From assembly GCA_021323655.1 (NCBI GenBank), contig JAJPKO010000065.1, positions 1 through 64,000 on the forward strand: a stretch of DNA of 64,000 nt, in the 5' to 3' direction. The position numbers and the translations under genes were made by a program. The notes under the pieces were generated by a model that saw only the letters and a list, made by a program, of their open reading frames with translations, was not told the origin of the DNA and did no database searches. Positions 46,291-56,061 of the stretch are shown here, in pieces. The stretch's first letter is position 1. Each line of letters begins with the position of its first letter. The stretch comes from Acidobacteriaceae bacterium. GTDB lineage: Bacteria; Acidobacteriota; Terriglobia; Terriglobales; Acidobacteriaceae.

Positions 46291-47744
46291 AGCAGCCTCT
46301 GCGTGTGACGGGAAGCTCCCTTCTGCTGCTGCTTTCCGGCTGCATGGTCGGTCCAAAATATGTAAAGCCTGATGTCCCGGCAGCGCCGTCCTTTAAGGAA
46401 GCCGCACCCGCGCCACAACCCGGCGACGGCTGGAAGATTGCAAATCCATCCGACCAGACGGCCCGCGGCAACTGGTGGGAGATCTTTGGAGATCCTCAGC
46501 TCAATGCGCTGGAAGAACAGGTAGACGCTTCCAACCAGACGCTGAAAATCGCAGAAGCCAATTTTCGCCAGGCCCGCGCTGCCATCCGTTTCAATCGTGC
46601 AGCAGAAGCACCCACCATCGGCGTATCGCCCAGCATCTCCAGCGTGCGCGATTCGGCGCACCAGCCCTATTTCCCCGCATCGCAGGCCAACAATGGAGTA
46701 GGCGATTTCAATCTTCCCGCGGACCTCTCCTGGGAAATTGACCTCTGGGGCAGAATCCGCCGCAGCGTGACAGCAGCAAGAGAACAAGCCCAGGCCAGCG
46801 CCGCAGACATGGCCGCCGTGCAATTAAGCCTGCACTCTGAACTCGCCATAGACTACTTCGAGTTGCGCAGCGCCGATGCTCAGAAGAAACTTCTCGACGA
46901 CACGGTAAAGGCCTACACCGAAGCACTGCATCTCACTGAAAATCGCTTCGAGGGCGGAGCCGCCCCTAAATCCGATGTGGAACAGGCACGCACCCAGCTC
47001 GAACAGACGCGTGTGCTTGATTCCGATGTTTCCATCCTGCGCGCCCAATATGAACACGCCATCGCGATTCTCATAGGCAAGCCGCCGGCATTGTTCACAC
47101 TGCCGCCGTTGCCATTAAACGCGAACAGCCCTTCTATACCAACTATCCCCACTGGTCTGCCCTCTGAGTTGCTCGAGCGCCGCCCGGACATCGCCGCCGC
47201 AGAACGGCGCATGGCCTCTGCCAATGAGCAAATCGGGATTGCGCAGGCAGCCTACTACCCCACTCTCATCCTAAGCGCCCTGGCTGGATTTCAGGGCACG
47301 TCCGCCTTAAACTGGCTGAACTGGCCGAGCCGCTTGTGGGCCGTTGGTCCAACGCTTTCTGAAACACTTTTCGATGCCGGACGGCGGCGCGCTACCAAAG
47401 AATCTGCGCTCGCAGGCTACGATGCAACCGTTGCCAGCTATCGCCAGACGGCCCTGACTGCTTTTCAGGAAGTCGAAGACAATCTCTCCGCGCTGCGTAT
47501 TCTCAACACTGAAGCGCGGCAGCAGCATAATGCCACCAGTGCGGCAGAAGACACGCTACATCTGTTTCAGAACCGCTACGAAGGTGGCGTAGATACTTAC
47601 CTTCAGGTCGTCACCGCGCAGACAACCGCGCTCAACAACGAACGAAACGACATTGACATCCGCCGAAGAGAGCTCGAAGCCAGCGTCCTTCTCATCAAAG
47701 CCACCGGCGGAAGCTGGACAACCTCCAAACTGCCTCCACTCTGA
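46287..47744 (+). CDS. RND outer-membrane factor, NodT-type lipoprotein
   Basis: A 485-residue TolC-like channel. The lipobox LLSGC gives a lipidated Cys at about residue 19. The two repeated coiled-coil hairpins with NPEF-type helix patterns are present (ANFRQARAAIRF, and later ESALAGYDATVASYRQTALTAFQEVEDNL). It is the third gene of the operon, with ATGA overlap. The three genes form a complete tripartite pump. Confidence 0.93.
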   Translation: MKQPLRVTGSSLLLLLSGCMVGPKYVKPDVPAAPSFKEAAPAPQPGDGWKIANPSDQTARGNWWEIFGDPQLNALEEQVDASNQTLKIAEANFRQARAAIRFNRAAEAPTIGVSPSISSVRDSAHQPYFPASQANNGVGDFNLPADLSWEIDLWGRIRRSVTAAREQAQASAADMAAVQLSLHSELAIDYFELRSADAQKKLLDDTVKAYTEALHLTENRFEGGAAPKSDVEQARTQLEQTRVLDSDVSILRAQYEHAIAILIGKPPALFTLPPLPLNANSPSIPTIPTGLPSELLERRPDIAAAERRMASANEQIGIAQAAYYPTLILSALAGFQGTSALNWLNWPSRLWAVGPTLSETLFDAGRRRATKESALAGYDATVASYRQTALTAFQEVEDNLSALRILNTEARQQHNATSAAEDTLHLFQNRYEGGVDTYLQVVTAQTTALNNERNDIDIRRRELEASVLLIKATGGSWTTSKLPPL

Positions 47745-47861
47745 ACCGGGTGCTCACGTCTCGATTTTGAGACGTGGGTTCGCAGGCCCACGATTCGCCT
47801 CTGCTCTGGCCACCTTTGTTCCCGTACTCTCATCGAACAACCGGATTAAAGTGGAGGTCTC

Positions 47862-48575
47862 GTGCCCGTCGAAATCACATGGCAAACCATCGCTTTACGA
47901 ATTATTCTCACCCTGCTCGCAGGCGCTCTGCTCGGCACCAATCGCAGTAAACACGGGCGCCCCGCGGGACTGCGCACTACCATCCTAGTCACTCTGGCCG
48001 CATCCGTTGCTATGATCCAGATGAACCTTCTCCTTCCCACGAATGGCAAACCCCACGACTCCTACGCGGTTATGGACCTGATGCGTCTTCCTCTAGGCAT
48101 CCTCACCGGCGTCGGATTCATCGGAGCCGGCGCCATCGTCCGCAAGGATGAAATGGTCATTGGCGTCACCACCGCAGCAACCATGTGGTTCGCAACTGTC
48201 GTAGGCTTGTGTCTTGGAGGCGGTCAACTCATCCTCGGCATGGTCTCTGCCGTCATTGGCTTCCTTGTTTTATCTATTCTGCGTAAAGCAGAAACCAGGC
48301 TCGACGAATGGCAGCGTGGAACCCTCAGCATGTTGTTCACAGCGAACAACATCACGGAAAAAGATCTTCGCGCCATGTTGCAGTCCTCCAGCATCCATGT
48401 ACGATCCGCCTCAATCATCTGCAAAATTCAGGAGGCCACACATCAATATGAATTCGACGTACGCTGGCCCTCCCATAAAGACGAAACCCAGAATCCGCCC
48501 GTCCTGAAAGAGCTCTCAGGCCTTCCCGGCCTGCTTGAAATGACATGGCGTCCCGCCGGGACTTCGCTCTCGTAA
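47862..48575 (+). CDS. MgtC/SapB family membrane protein
   Basis: A 237-residue protein with four or five membrane segments in the N-terminal half and a soluble C-terminal domain. The LRIILTLLAGALLGTNRSKHGRPAGLRTTILVTLAASVA segment and GILTGVGFIGAGAIVRKDE match MgtC. MgtC-type proteins modulate magnesium homeostasis and ATPase activity in pathogens; here the role is unclear. The start is GTG 47862 with GGAGG upstream. It lies 117 bp after the RND genes. Confidence 0.88.
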   Translation: MPVEITWQTIALRIILTLLAGALLGTNRSKHGRPAGLRTTILVTLAASVAMIQMNLLLPTNGKPHDSYAVMDLMRLPLGILTGVGFIGAGAIVRKDEMVIGVTTAATMWFATVVGLCLGGGQLILGMVSAVIGFLVLSILRKAETRLDEWQRGTLSMLFTANNITEKDLRAMLQSSSIHVRSASIICKIQEATHQYEFDVRWPSHKDETQNPPVLKELSGLPGLLEMTWRPAGTSLS

Positions 48576-48627
48576 CGGGCAACTTTCCTCAATTCCATAG
48601 CACTCAAACCAGTAAGAGAGGTGGGTA

Positions 48628-49236
48628 ATGACATTCGTTCGCATCTGCAGACAAGCAGTCGTCGTGTCTCTGTCCGGCATTATGGGCATTGCATTGGCCG
48701 TCGCTCAGAGCACATCAACCGCCAGTAATACAGCCGCAGGAAGCAAAGCCAGCCCCGCTGATAAACATTTTGTAAATGAAGCACTCGAAGGAGGAAATGC
48801 CGAAGTGCAGTTGGGCCAGCTCGCCCAGCAGAAGGCCAGTAGCGATGACGTAAAACAGTTTGGTCAAAAGATGGTGGAAGACCACACCAGGCTCGGTGAT
48901 CAGATGAAGCAGGTTGCCCATCAGATTGGGGTGACGCCCCCGTCCGGCCTGTCAGCAAAAGATCAGGCTCTAAATACCAAATTGCAGGCACTCTCCGGCG
49001 ATGCTTTTGACAAGGCATACATTCAGGCCATGGTGCGCGACCACAAGAAAGACCTCTGGGAGTTCAAGCATGCCGCAGCAAGCGCAAAAGCCCCTTCTGT
49101 AAAAGATGCAGCCTCTCAGGGAGAGCAGGTCATCTCCGAGCATCTCAAGATGATCGAGCAGATTGCCCAGAGCCACCACGTATCCACCGGAGGAGCTTCC
49201 AGGGCCTCAACCAGCGCTCCATCCGCACAGCAGTAG
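48628..49236 (+). CDS. DUF4142 domain exported protein
   Basis: A 202-residue protein with a signal peptide (about 1-26). The DUF4142 domain (about 45-180) starts DKHFVNEALEGGNAEVQLGQLAQQKASSDDVKQFGQKMVEDH. The family is helical and periplasmic and related to ferritin-like folds; its function is unknown. A clear ribosome-binding site (GAGAGGTGGGTA) precedes the ATG. Confidence 0.85.
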   Translation: MTFVRICRQAVVVSLSGIMGIALAVAQSTSTASNTAAGSKASPADKHFVNEALEGGNAEVQLGQLAQQKASSDDVKQFGQKMVEDHTRLGDQMKQVAHQIGVTPPSGLSAKDQALNTKLQALSGDAFDKAYIQAMVRDHKKDLWEFKHAAASAKAPSVKDAASQGEQVISEHLKMIEQIAQSHHVSTGGASRASTSAPSAQQ

Positions 49237-49259
49237 CAGTTATTTACGCCTGTTCACGG

Positions 49260-49290
49260 CCATGCTGCTTTACGTAGTAAAGCGGCATGG
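49260..49290 (+). terminator. Hairpin after the DUF4142 gene
   Basis: A 14-bp stem (one G-T pair) with a 3-nt loop, 49260-49273 with 49277-49290. No T-run follows. Confidence 0.5.
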
Positions 49291-49323
49291 ACTACGTGCA
49301 GCCAATTGATTCAATATGTCACA

Positions 49324-50382
49324 ATGCGACTCTGCCTCGGTATCTCCCGCATTTCGTTCCACCCGCCCGACTGCAATCCCGGGAATCTCTTAGTACAGGC
49401 TGAACACTGCGTCTCGCTTCAGAAAATAGAGCAGGCTCTGGAGTTGTTTTACCAGGCAGAGCAGCATGGAGCAGACGCGGACCGCTGCGCCGGCGGCCGC
49501 TGGTATTGCTGGATGCTCAAGGGCGACTTCGCTCAGGCCTGGCAGGAAAGCGACGCGATTCGCCGCCGCGACGCTCCAGATCCGCATCGCTTTTGGAATG
49601 GTGAGGACCTTCAGGATCGGCGTGTCATCCTTCGCAGCCTCCATGGCTACGGCGATGCCATTCAGATGCTCCGCTATCTTCCCATGCTTCGTCAGCGGGC
49701 GAAGCATGTTGTTTTAGAAGTTCCACCTCAGATGTATGACCTCGCCCGATGCTTCTCCGGTGTGGACACCGTCATCGTATGGGGCGAACCTTCCTCGTGG
49801 GACCTGCAAATAGAAGTGATGGAGCTTCCTTACATCTTCCGCTCGGAACTGCACACGATCCCCCGCCAGATACCATATCTCACGCTGCCACCGGGCGCAC
49901 AAATTCAGAACAACGCAGACCACGGCCTGAATGCAGGCATCCTCTGGATAGGAGGAGAATGGGAACCATCACGCTCTATACCGTTTGCTCTGCTCCATCC
50001 CTTGCTTAACAGAAAGGAAATCCGTTTCTGGAGCCTCCAGCGCCCGGAAGACAATCTTGAGTGGAATGACTTCTGGCTTTCACGCAACGCCTTGCCACTT
50101 GCCTGCGGAAATGGCCTGCTTTCACTGGCCGCCGCCATTCAGCAAATGGACCTTGTCATCTCAATAGACAGCATGGCCGCACACCTGGCAGGAGCACTTG
50201 GTAAACCTGTATGGACATTCCTGCCGCGATATGCGGACTGGCGCTGGATGATGCATCGAAGTGATTCTCCCTGGTATCCAACCATGCGCCTGTTCCGGCA
50301 AACGCAACAGGGAAAATGGGACGACGTAGTGACCGCCGTCAGCGCTCAGCTGAGTGCCAGTGCTGCACGATCGGCATGCTGA
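49324..50382 (+). CDS. Heptosyltransferase-like (GT9-type) protein
   Basis: A 352-residue protein with an N-terminal TPR-like helical segment and a C-terminal glycosyltransferase-9-like part. The latter shows MDLVISIDSMAAHLAGALGKPVWTFLPRYADWRW, the motif typical of heptosyltransferase-related proteins. ATG 49324 is chosen; the frame has an earlier TTG at 49306. It faces the glycan operon and overlaps its last gene by 37 bp at the 3' ends. It probably adds a sugar to the same glycan (inferred from position). Confidence 0.78.
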   Translation: MRLCLGISRISFHPPDCNPGNLLVQAEHCVSLQKIEQALELFYQAEQHGADADRCAGGRWYCWMLKGDFAQAWQESDAIRRRDAPDPHRFWNGEDLQDRRVILRSLHGYGDAIQMLRYLPMLRQRAKHVVLEVPPQMYDLARCFSGVDTVIVWGEPSSWDLQIEVMELPYIFRSELHTIPRQIPYLTLPPGAQIQNNADHGLNAGILWIGGEWEPSRSIPFALLHPLLNRKEIRFWSLQRPEDNLEWNDFWLSRNALPLACGNGLLSLAAAIQQMDLVISIDSMAAHLAGALGKPVWTFLPRYADWRWMMHRSDSPWYPTMRLFRQTQQGKWDDVVTAVSAQLSASAARSAC

Positions 50383-51473
50383 GCTATGGTTCTTCCCTTT
50401 CTTGAGTAGATACGCTCCACCACCGCTTCAAACTCTTCAGCACGATGCTCAGACGTGTGCACTGACAGAATTCGCTCCCGTGCCTGCTCTCCAATGCGCT
50501 GTATTGCGCCATCTGGCATCGCTGACAAAATGGCCAGCACCTCTTCTGCCGAATGCGCAATCAGCACTTCTTTTCCCGGATGCAAAAACATCTCGATGCC
50601 TTCCCAGTAATCAGAAATAATTGTGCTTCCGCAGGCAGCAGCTTCAAATAGACGCACCGACGGAGAATAGCCGGCCTCCACCATATCGGCCCGTGTAAGA
50701 TTCAGCGTGAACCGCGAAGAAGAGTACAGAGCTGCATGGTCTCGCGGCGGAACATGAATGATGCGCTTTATGTTCTTCTCCCAGGCAATTTCCGGCGGAT
50801 ACATCGGCCCAGCCACCAGAAATTTCTTGTCTGGTAAATGCGCTGCCGGCTTCATCAGAAGCTCCTGCAGTTTCGATTGCCGGTCAGCAGCATACGTCCC
50901 CAGGTAAGACAACTCGCATTTAAATTCATCACGCGCCGTAGCCCGCGAATGCTGCAACGGGTCCACCGAGCAGTAAAACGGCACAGCATAAGGAGATCCA
51001 AACCGCTGCTCCAGTTCCTTGAGTACAGGCCCACTGGTGAAGCTGAGATAGGCCGCATAATGCGGAACAAGACCCGCAATCAGATAATCTGTACGTCCAG
51101 CCGCCCTCAGTTGCGCAATCGTCACCGGCGTATCAATGTCGTAAAACACTAACGGAACATCCGTGTGATTCAGCAGTGCGTAAGCAGCAGGAACCGCATC
51201 CGGGAAATACGACCCAATGACAATTACATCCGATTCCCTGCCATGCCGAAGTGCCAATGACCTTCCCTGCCTCTTCCAGTCTTCGTAATACAACACCCGA
51301 CAATACGGCGGGCCAGGAAGGTCCCGATTGTTGCGATACCATTCCACATCTTTTTCAAGAAAGACAACTTCGTGCCCGCGTGCATGCAGTGCGCGAAAGA
51401 GTGACCGGAATGTGGTCGCGTGACCGTTGCCCCACGACGAAGTAACGGTCAACCCAAGTACAGTAATCTTCAT
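50346..51473 (-). CDS. CgeB-like glycosyltransferase (third of the operon)
   Basis: A 375-residue GT-B fold transferase of the CgeB type. It begins MKITVLGLTVTSSWGNGHATTF and has the nucleotide-sugar end GYSPSVRLFEAAACGSTIISDYWEGIEMFL. It starts with an ATGA overlap with the upstream gene. The N-terminal half is very close to the CgeB protein starting at 63483. CgeB was named from Bacillus spore-coat genes; outside Bacillus these are unassigned sugar transferases. Confidence 0.83.
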   Translation of the reverse strand: MKITVLGLTVTSSWGNGHATTFRSLFRALHARGHEVVFLEKDVEWYRNNRDLPGPPYCRVLYYEDWKRQGRSLALRHGRESDVIVIGSYFPDAVPAAYALLNHTDVPLVFYDIDTPVTIAQLRAAGRTDYLIAGLVPHYAAYLSFTSGPVLKELEQRFGSPYAVPFYCSVDPLQHSRATARDEFKCELSYLGTYAADRQSKLQELLMKPAAHLPDKKFLVAGPMYPPEIAWEKNIKRIIHVPPRDHAALYSSSRFTLNLTRADMVEAGYSPSVRLFEAAACGSTIISDYWEGIEMFLHPGKEVLIAHSAEEVLAILSAMPDGAIQRIGEQARERILSVHTSEHRAEEFEAVVERIYSRKGRTIAQHADRAALALS

Positions 51474-52582
51474 GCTGCACTTTCCTGCACAACATCTGCT
51501 TCAGGCCCGATGCCGTCTCCGCAAAGTAGCGACGCAAGAAATTCCTGTACCTGCAGCGCCCGCTGTGAATAACTATGGTCGCGCAGCGCACGCGTCCTGA
51601 ATGCGACGCCTGTCCGAGTGGCCAGGGTGGCGTCCATCTTGCGCAATCGAGACACCACTTCCTCTCCGCTCCGAATAATCAGAATCTCTTTTTCTGGCAC
51701 AAAGAACTCTTCAATCCCGGGCCATTCATCGCAAAGCAGGCACGCACCACTACCAGCCACTTCAAATACTCTTGTCGGGGGAGAAAACCCAAAGCTTGCC
51801 ATGGAAGCACGATTAATGTTCAGTACCATGCGCGCCGAGCAATTGATCCGGTTGTGGTCACCCGTGGGCACATGCCCAATCCAGCGAACATTCGCAGGCA
51901 GCGGCTTGCCCCCCCATCCTTCACCGCCCAGAATGAACTTCATCTCCGGCGCCATCGCCGCCGCACACAGGAACAGCTCTTCCACTCTGGACTCGCGATC
52001 CGGCAGCCTGTTTCCAACAAAAGCCAGATCGCACTCTAATTCACGCTGCGGCTCCACGGGAAAGTGTGTGTCCGGGTCCACGGCGTTGAACACGCTGCAA
52101 TACCGCTGCGCGCCAAAGCTCGCGTAATGCTCTTGCACCATAGGCCCGCCGCCATATGTCAGTACGGCGTCATACTGCGGAACCGCTTTGCAGAACGGGT
52201 CTTCCGGGCGCCGGTGCATTCGGTCAATCGTAGCCGGCGCATCTACGTCCCAAAAGCAAACGCGAGAATGTGGCTGGCACTCCAGTATACGCGTTTCAAG
52301 TTCGTCGTCATCCACCCCGATACCTGAATGCTTGATGACCACATCCGCTCCGCTCGCCATCTCCAGCATCCTGTCAAGGTCTACTCCCGGGCGATACACA
52401 AGAGGCCGCGCATAAGAATAATCGCCTTCATCCCGGTGTTGCTGGCGCTGATATGCATCCGGTTCCGCAAACGTGATCTCATGCCCCAGGCGGGCCAGGT
52501 ACTTGTAAATTCCGCGATAATACGTTGCCGCCCCATTCCAGTAAGAAGAAACAATGCTCGAACCAAATACAAAGATTTTCAT
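51470..52582 (-). CDS. CgeB-like glycosyltransferase (second of the operon)
   Basis: A 370-residue relative of its neighbours. It begins MKIFVFGSSIVSSYWNGAATYYRGI, and has FGFSPPTRVFEVAGSGACLLCDEWPGIEEFF in the donor-binding half. The ATG at 52582 is used (the frame has seven residues more). It overlaps the gene on either side by 4 bp. Divergence from the third copy suggests a different linkage. Confidence 0.83.
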   Translation of the reverse strand: MKIFVFGSSIVSSYWNGAATYYRGIYKYLARLGHEITFAEPDAYQRQQHRDEGDYSYARPLVYRPGVDLDRMLEMASGADVVIKHSGIGVDDDELETRILECQPHSRVCFWDVDAPATIDRMHRRPEDPFCKAVPQYDAVLTYGGGPMVQEHYASFGAQRYCSVFNAVDPDTHFPVEPQRELECDLAFVGNRLPDRESRVEELFLCAAAMAPEMKFILGGEGWGGKPLPANVRWIGHVPTGDHNRINCSARMVLNINRASMASFGFSPPTRVFEVAGSGACLLCDEWPGIEEFFVPEKEILIIRSGEEVVSRLRKMDATLATRTGVAFRTRALRDHSYSQRALQVQEFLASLLCGDGIGPEADVVQESAA

Positions 52583-53679
52583 GCTGCCAGCACCTCTTCG
52601 CATATCTCCGTCAGTTGCTCAGCTCTGTGATCACACGTATGATGCGCACATACAGTGGCCAACCCACGCTCAGCCATCTCCTGCGCCTTCTTTGGATGGC
52701 TCAACAAATACTCAATGGCTGAAACCATTTGTTCTGTATCGGTTACAAAAAGAAAATCTTCCGGGCGGAACAGCTCTTCACAGTCGTTCCACGGCGCTGA
52801 TATCAGCGGGATACCGCACGCCAGTGCTTCAAAGACGCGTATCGTGGGGATTCCTGCCATCGCATCGCGATATTGATGTCGTGGCACATGAATCGTCAGC
52901 CGCGCTTTCTGATATACCTCCACCGATGCCAGATTCGGCAGATATCCCTTGAACTCAATGCCGGCTGCATCGAGCGCTTGCAGTCCTTCCTTCGGATACC
53001 GCACGCCATACACCGTCGCCTGGATATCTGGAATCCGCACAACAGGCCGCATCAAGAATCGGCGAAGCTCTTCAGACCTCTCGCCATCACCCCAGTTTCC
53101 TACCCACACCAGGTCTGCCGACTTTTCTCCTGCTGCAGGTTGAAATACCGTAGTGTCCGCAGCTTCGTGTAACGTCCACACTCTGTTCATACCAAACCTG
53201 GTCCGGTAGATCTCACGTAATGCATTGCCAAACGCCAGCACCCCATCAAATCGTGCCACTTGCATTTCCTGGATCTGCTCAGGAGTAGAAGAAGCACGAT
53301 GATGCGTGTCATGAAAGATGGCGCGAAACCCCATCTCATCCCGTATATCCAGAATCCCGCTCACGATCTCAGGCGGCGTCCACTCATGAACAACAACGAT
53401 GTCTGCATCCCGCAATATATTTCTCATCTCATTTTTTTCGCGATACAAAACAACATCAATGCTGGGATACGTACGAAAGAACTGTTCCACCGCTTCCCTG
53501 CCCATGGCTTCGCTTTGGAGATTTTCAAAAGACCAGTTGACTTCAGCCTCCAGGCAAGTTACCTTATGTCCCAATTTCCCCAGCGCCCGCACCAGGCCTC
53601 GCTGAAAATGAGCATTGCCATTGTTCCAATCGGAGCGAATGGAGTGTATGAAGTAATACATTCGCAGCTTACGCAGCAT
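52579..53679 (-). CDS. CgeB-like glycosyltransferase (first of the operon)
   Basis: A 366-residue GT-B protein, more distant than the other two. It begins near MYYFIHSIRSDWNNGNAHFQRG and ends with the AGIPTIRVFEALACGIPLISAPWNDCEELF donor site. ATG 53679 is chosen because GGAAAG lies upstream; ATG 53661 is an alternative. It overlaps the GT4 gene by 11 bp. The enlarged ORF to 53919 is ignored because it runs through the GT4 gene. Confidence 0.8.
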   Translation of the reverse strand: MLRKLRMYYFIHSIRSDWNNGNAHFQRGLVRALGKLGHKVTCLEAEVNWSFENLQSEAMGREAVEQFFRTYPSIDVVLYREKNEMRNILRDADIVVVHEWTPPEIVSGILDIRDEMGFRAIFHDTHHRASSTPEQIQEMQVARFDGVLAFGNALREIYRTRFGMNRVWTLHEAADTTVFQPAAGEKSADLVWVGNWGDGERSEELRRFLMRPVVRIPDIQATVYGVRYPKEGLQALDAAGIEFKGYLPNLASVEVYQKARLTIHVPRHQYRDAMAGIPTIRVFEALACGIPLISAPWNDCEELFRPEDFLFVTDTEQMVSAIEYLLSHPKKAQEMAERGLATVCAHHTCDHRAEQLTEICEEVLAA

Positions 53680-54781
53680 GGCAGTCTTCTTTCCTTTCCA
53701 GCAACTGTTGATATACACCCAGATATTTCCGCGCCATTCCTTCTCTAGAAAATCGCTCCTGCGCGCGCGCATGTGCCTTCTCCGCCGCCAGTTCCAACCA
53801 AGTGCGGTTATCAGCAAGGGATCGCAACACTCCTGAGAGGGCAGCCGCATCATCGCGTGTAAAGTAGATAGCTGCATCGCCCCACACTTCCCGCAGCGAT
53901 TGAATATCGTTCGCAACAATCGCGCATCCTGACAGCGCAGCTTCCACCGCGGTCAATCCGAATGGCTCATAGCGCGAGGGGCAAATGTAGACAGCGCTTT
54001 CTGCAAATATCCGTAGCAGCGCTTCCTGTTGCAACCGCCCCAGCATCTGCACGCATTGGGAAGTATCCGTGCATACCGTCTCTCTCTCAAACGACTCATC
54101 TCCTGCCACAAGGACCGGAAACGGGGACTCCACTTCGAACAGCATCCCAATGTTCTTGGCTTCATCCCATAACCGGCCAGCCGTAATCGCCTGGAGTTTC
54201 TTCGATACGCGACCTGGCCCTGCAATCCTCCGCCCATTCGGTATCACCGCCGCATTTGCCAACGGACCATAACAGTCTTCCATCTGATCCAGCATCCAGC
54301 GCGTGGGAGCGATGACAACGTCGGCTTCCTCAATCCCCCGATGCACAAGCCGGGAATAGGTGCGCAGCCACTCTGATTCTTCGGCAGGCGCTCCACGGCA
54401 ACTCCGCCACCAACTGAATACATCGCTGTGCGCAACGACTATCTTTGGAATATCCACCGGCAGCGCGCCGAAACAAAATTGACTGGAATGAAGAATGTCT
54501 GGCAATACGTCTCGAATCCTCTCCAGGAGAAAACTCTCTGCCGCTGAGTAAGAGGCGGCATTGTCCTGCATCCACTCAAGACTGCATTCCTTAGCCGCGA
54601 ACCAGCTTTTTCCCAGCCACTTTTTGCGCAGACCATCCATCCAGCTCCTTTGTTCGTCAGATGGAGCTGGCCCAACACTCACAATTCCAACATCGCACCC
54701 GGTAACGAGCAGCCCTTCAGCAAGTTCCTGCGTATAGGTCCACACCCCTCCCACTGTGTCTGCCGTTATCAGGACGCGCAT
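53669..54781 (-). CDS. Family 4 glycosyltransferase of the glycan operon
   Basis: A 370-residue retaining transferase. It starts MRVLITADTVGGVWTYTQELAEGLL and has the EX7E motif EPFGLTAVE in CPSRYEPFGLTAVEAALSG. ATG 54781 gives a 13-bp overlap with the radical SAM gene; the ORF extension to 54877 is not used. It is likely to add one sugar of the same glycan. Confidence 0.87.
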   Translation of the reverse strand: MRVLITADTVGGVWTYTQELAEGLLVTGCDVGIVSVGPAPSDEQRSWMDGLRKKWLGKSWFAAKECSLEWMQDNAASYSAAESFLLERIRDVLPDILHSSQFCFGALPVDIPKIVVAHSDVFSWWRSCRGAPAEESEWLRTYSRLVHRGIEEADVVIAPTRWMLDQMEDCYGPLANAAVIPNGRRIAGPGRVSKKLQAITAGRLWDEAKNIGMLFEVESPFPVLVAGDESFERETVCTDTSQCVQMLGRLQQEALLRIFAESAVYICPSRYEPFGLTAVEAALSGCAIVANDIQSLREVWGDAAIYFTRDDAAALSGVLRSLADNRTWLELAAEKAHARAQERFSREGMARKYLGVYQQLLERKEDCHAA

Positions 54782-56061
54782 TCCAGCTCCTGCAGCGGAA
54801 CGGGATGCTGTTCCTGAATATCGGAATACCCCTTGTCTGCAAAAAGGCCCAGATAGTATGCGTGCGCGCGCTCCCATGCCTCATCATCCGGCTGCGCTCC
54901 AAACGTGGTAATGTACTCCGGGCTTCCCGGAAAAGGAAACATTGGCACAGGCTCGCTTACCCACACACCATGCACTTTTAAATTGTTCTGCCACGCTTTT
55001 ACCGTATCTGCATCGTCATGAGCAGTTTTAATCAGGTTGGCCTGTACCCATGGTATGTGCTTTCTCGCATGGATCAGCAACTCGGAAATGCGCTCGGTAG
55101 ATAGCCTGCAATTCTTATTCAGCTCATTGCGGCCCTCTTCTGTGATGGACTCAATACCACACTCAAACGAGGTGCATCGAGCACGCCCCAGCAGCTCAAG
55201 CCTGTCTTCATCCCACAGATCAATTCTGGTCTGGAAGCCGATAGAAACCGGCCGCTTCGTTAATTCGTCCAGCAGATGGACTACATTCTTACCAACCCCG
55301 AATATCTCATCTATAAAGTAGACGTAAGTCACACCGCGCGAAATAAGCTGATCTATCTCCGCAAGGACTTGAGCTACGGGCCGCTCACGGTATTTGTTCC
55401 TGAACAGCGTCTTATTGCAAAAAGTGCATGAATACGGGCATCCCCGCGCGAATTCAACTTCTGCACCCAACCCCGGCATTTCAGTAAACACATGATGTTT
55501 ATGCGTGTGGCGTTCCACTGGATAATCCGTATAGTCGAGTGCGCCAATGGACGGCATCTCAGTTGCACCAATTCCCGCCGAGCACCTCATTTCGCCATGT
55601 TCCATCCAGCAGCATCCAGGAATGTCCTCCAACGAAGCGCTGCCAACCATAGGCAATACCTGGTCCGGCTCACCTCGCAGCACAATATCCGCTCCGGTTT
55701 TTCGCAGAGTTGCAAACGGAGTGGCCGATCCATGAGGCCCGATCAACACCACCGTAGACTTGCCACGCAGCATCTTCACCCAGTCCTGCGTAACGCGTAG
55801 CTCCGGCTGCGGACAACGCCAGAAAAGATAGGAAGGCGCTGTAGGGAGCACCAGAATGTCTTCATCAAATGTGTTCAGCCGCTCATGCACCTGTTCCGGT
55901 GAAAGTCCCTCCATGTGTGCATCCATCAGCAACGTGTCATGCCCGCCTATTTTTAGTTGCTGCTGTGCACACATCAACTCGATTGGGAAATGCGCCTCCT
56001 GGCAGCCAAAGTACGTAGAGCCGTGAAATGTCCAGCGTGGATTGATTAGAGCAAACTTCAT
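54769..56061 (-). CDS. B12-binding radical SAM enzyme of the glycan operon
   Basis: A 430-residue radical SAM enzyme with an N-terminal cobalamin-binding domain. The B12 domain (about 1-140) keeps a DXHXXG motif (D47-A-H49-M-E-G52). The Fe-S cysteines are C208, C212 and C215 (RGCPYSCTFCNK). Such enzymes add methyl groups to unreactive carbons or modify sugars or lipids. It starts at ATG 56061 by ATGA overlap with the epimerase gene. Its place among sugar genes suggests C- or P-methylation, or ring modification, of a sugar or its carrier; this is an inference. Confidence 0.87.
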   Translation of the reverse strand: MKFALINPRWTFHGSTYFGCQEAHFPIELMCAQQQLKIGGHDTLLMDAHMEGLSPEQVHERLNTFDEDILVLPTAPSYLFWRCPQPELRVTQDWVKMLRGKSTVVLIGPHGSATPFATLRKTGADIVLRGEPDQVLPMVGSASLEDIPGCCWMEHGEMRCSAGIGATEMPSIGALDYTDYPVERHTHKHHVFTEMPGLGAEVEFARGCPYSCTFCNKTLFRNKYRERPVAQVLAEIDQLISRGVTYVYFIDEIFGVGKNVVHLLDELTKRPVSIGFQTRIDLWDEDRLELLGRARCTSFECGIESITEEGRNELNKNCRLSTERISELLIHARKHIPWVQANLIKTAHDDADTVKAWQNNLKVHGVWVSEPVPMFPFPGSPEYITTFGAQPDDEAWERAHAYYLGLFADKGYSDIQEQHPVPLQELECAS

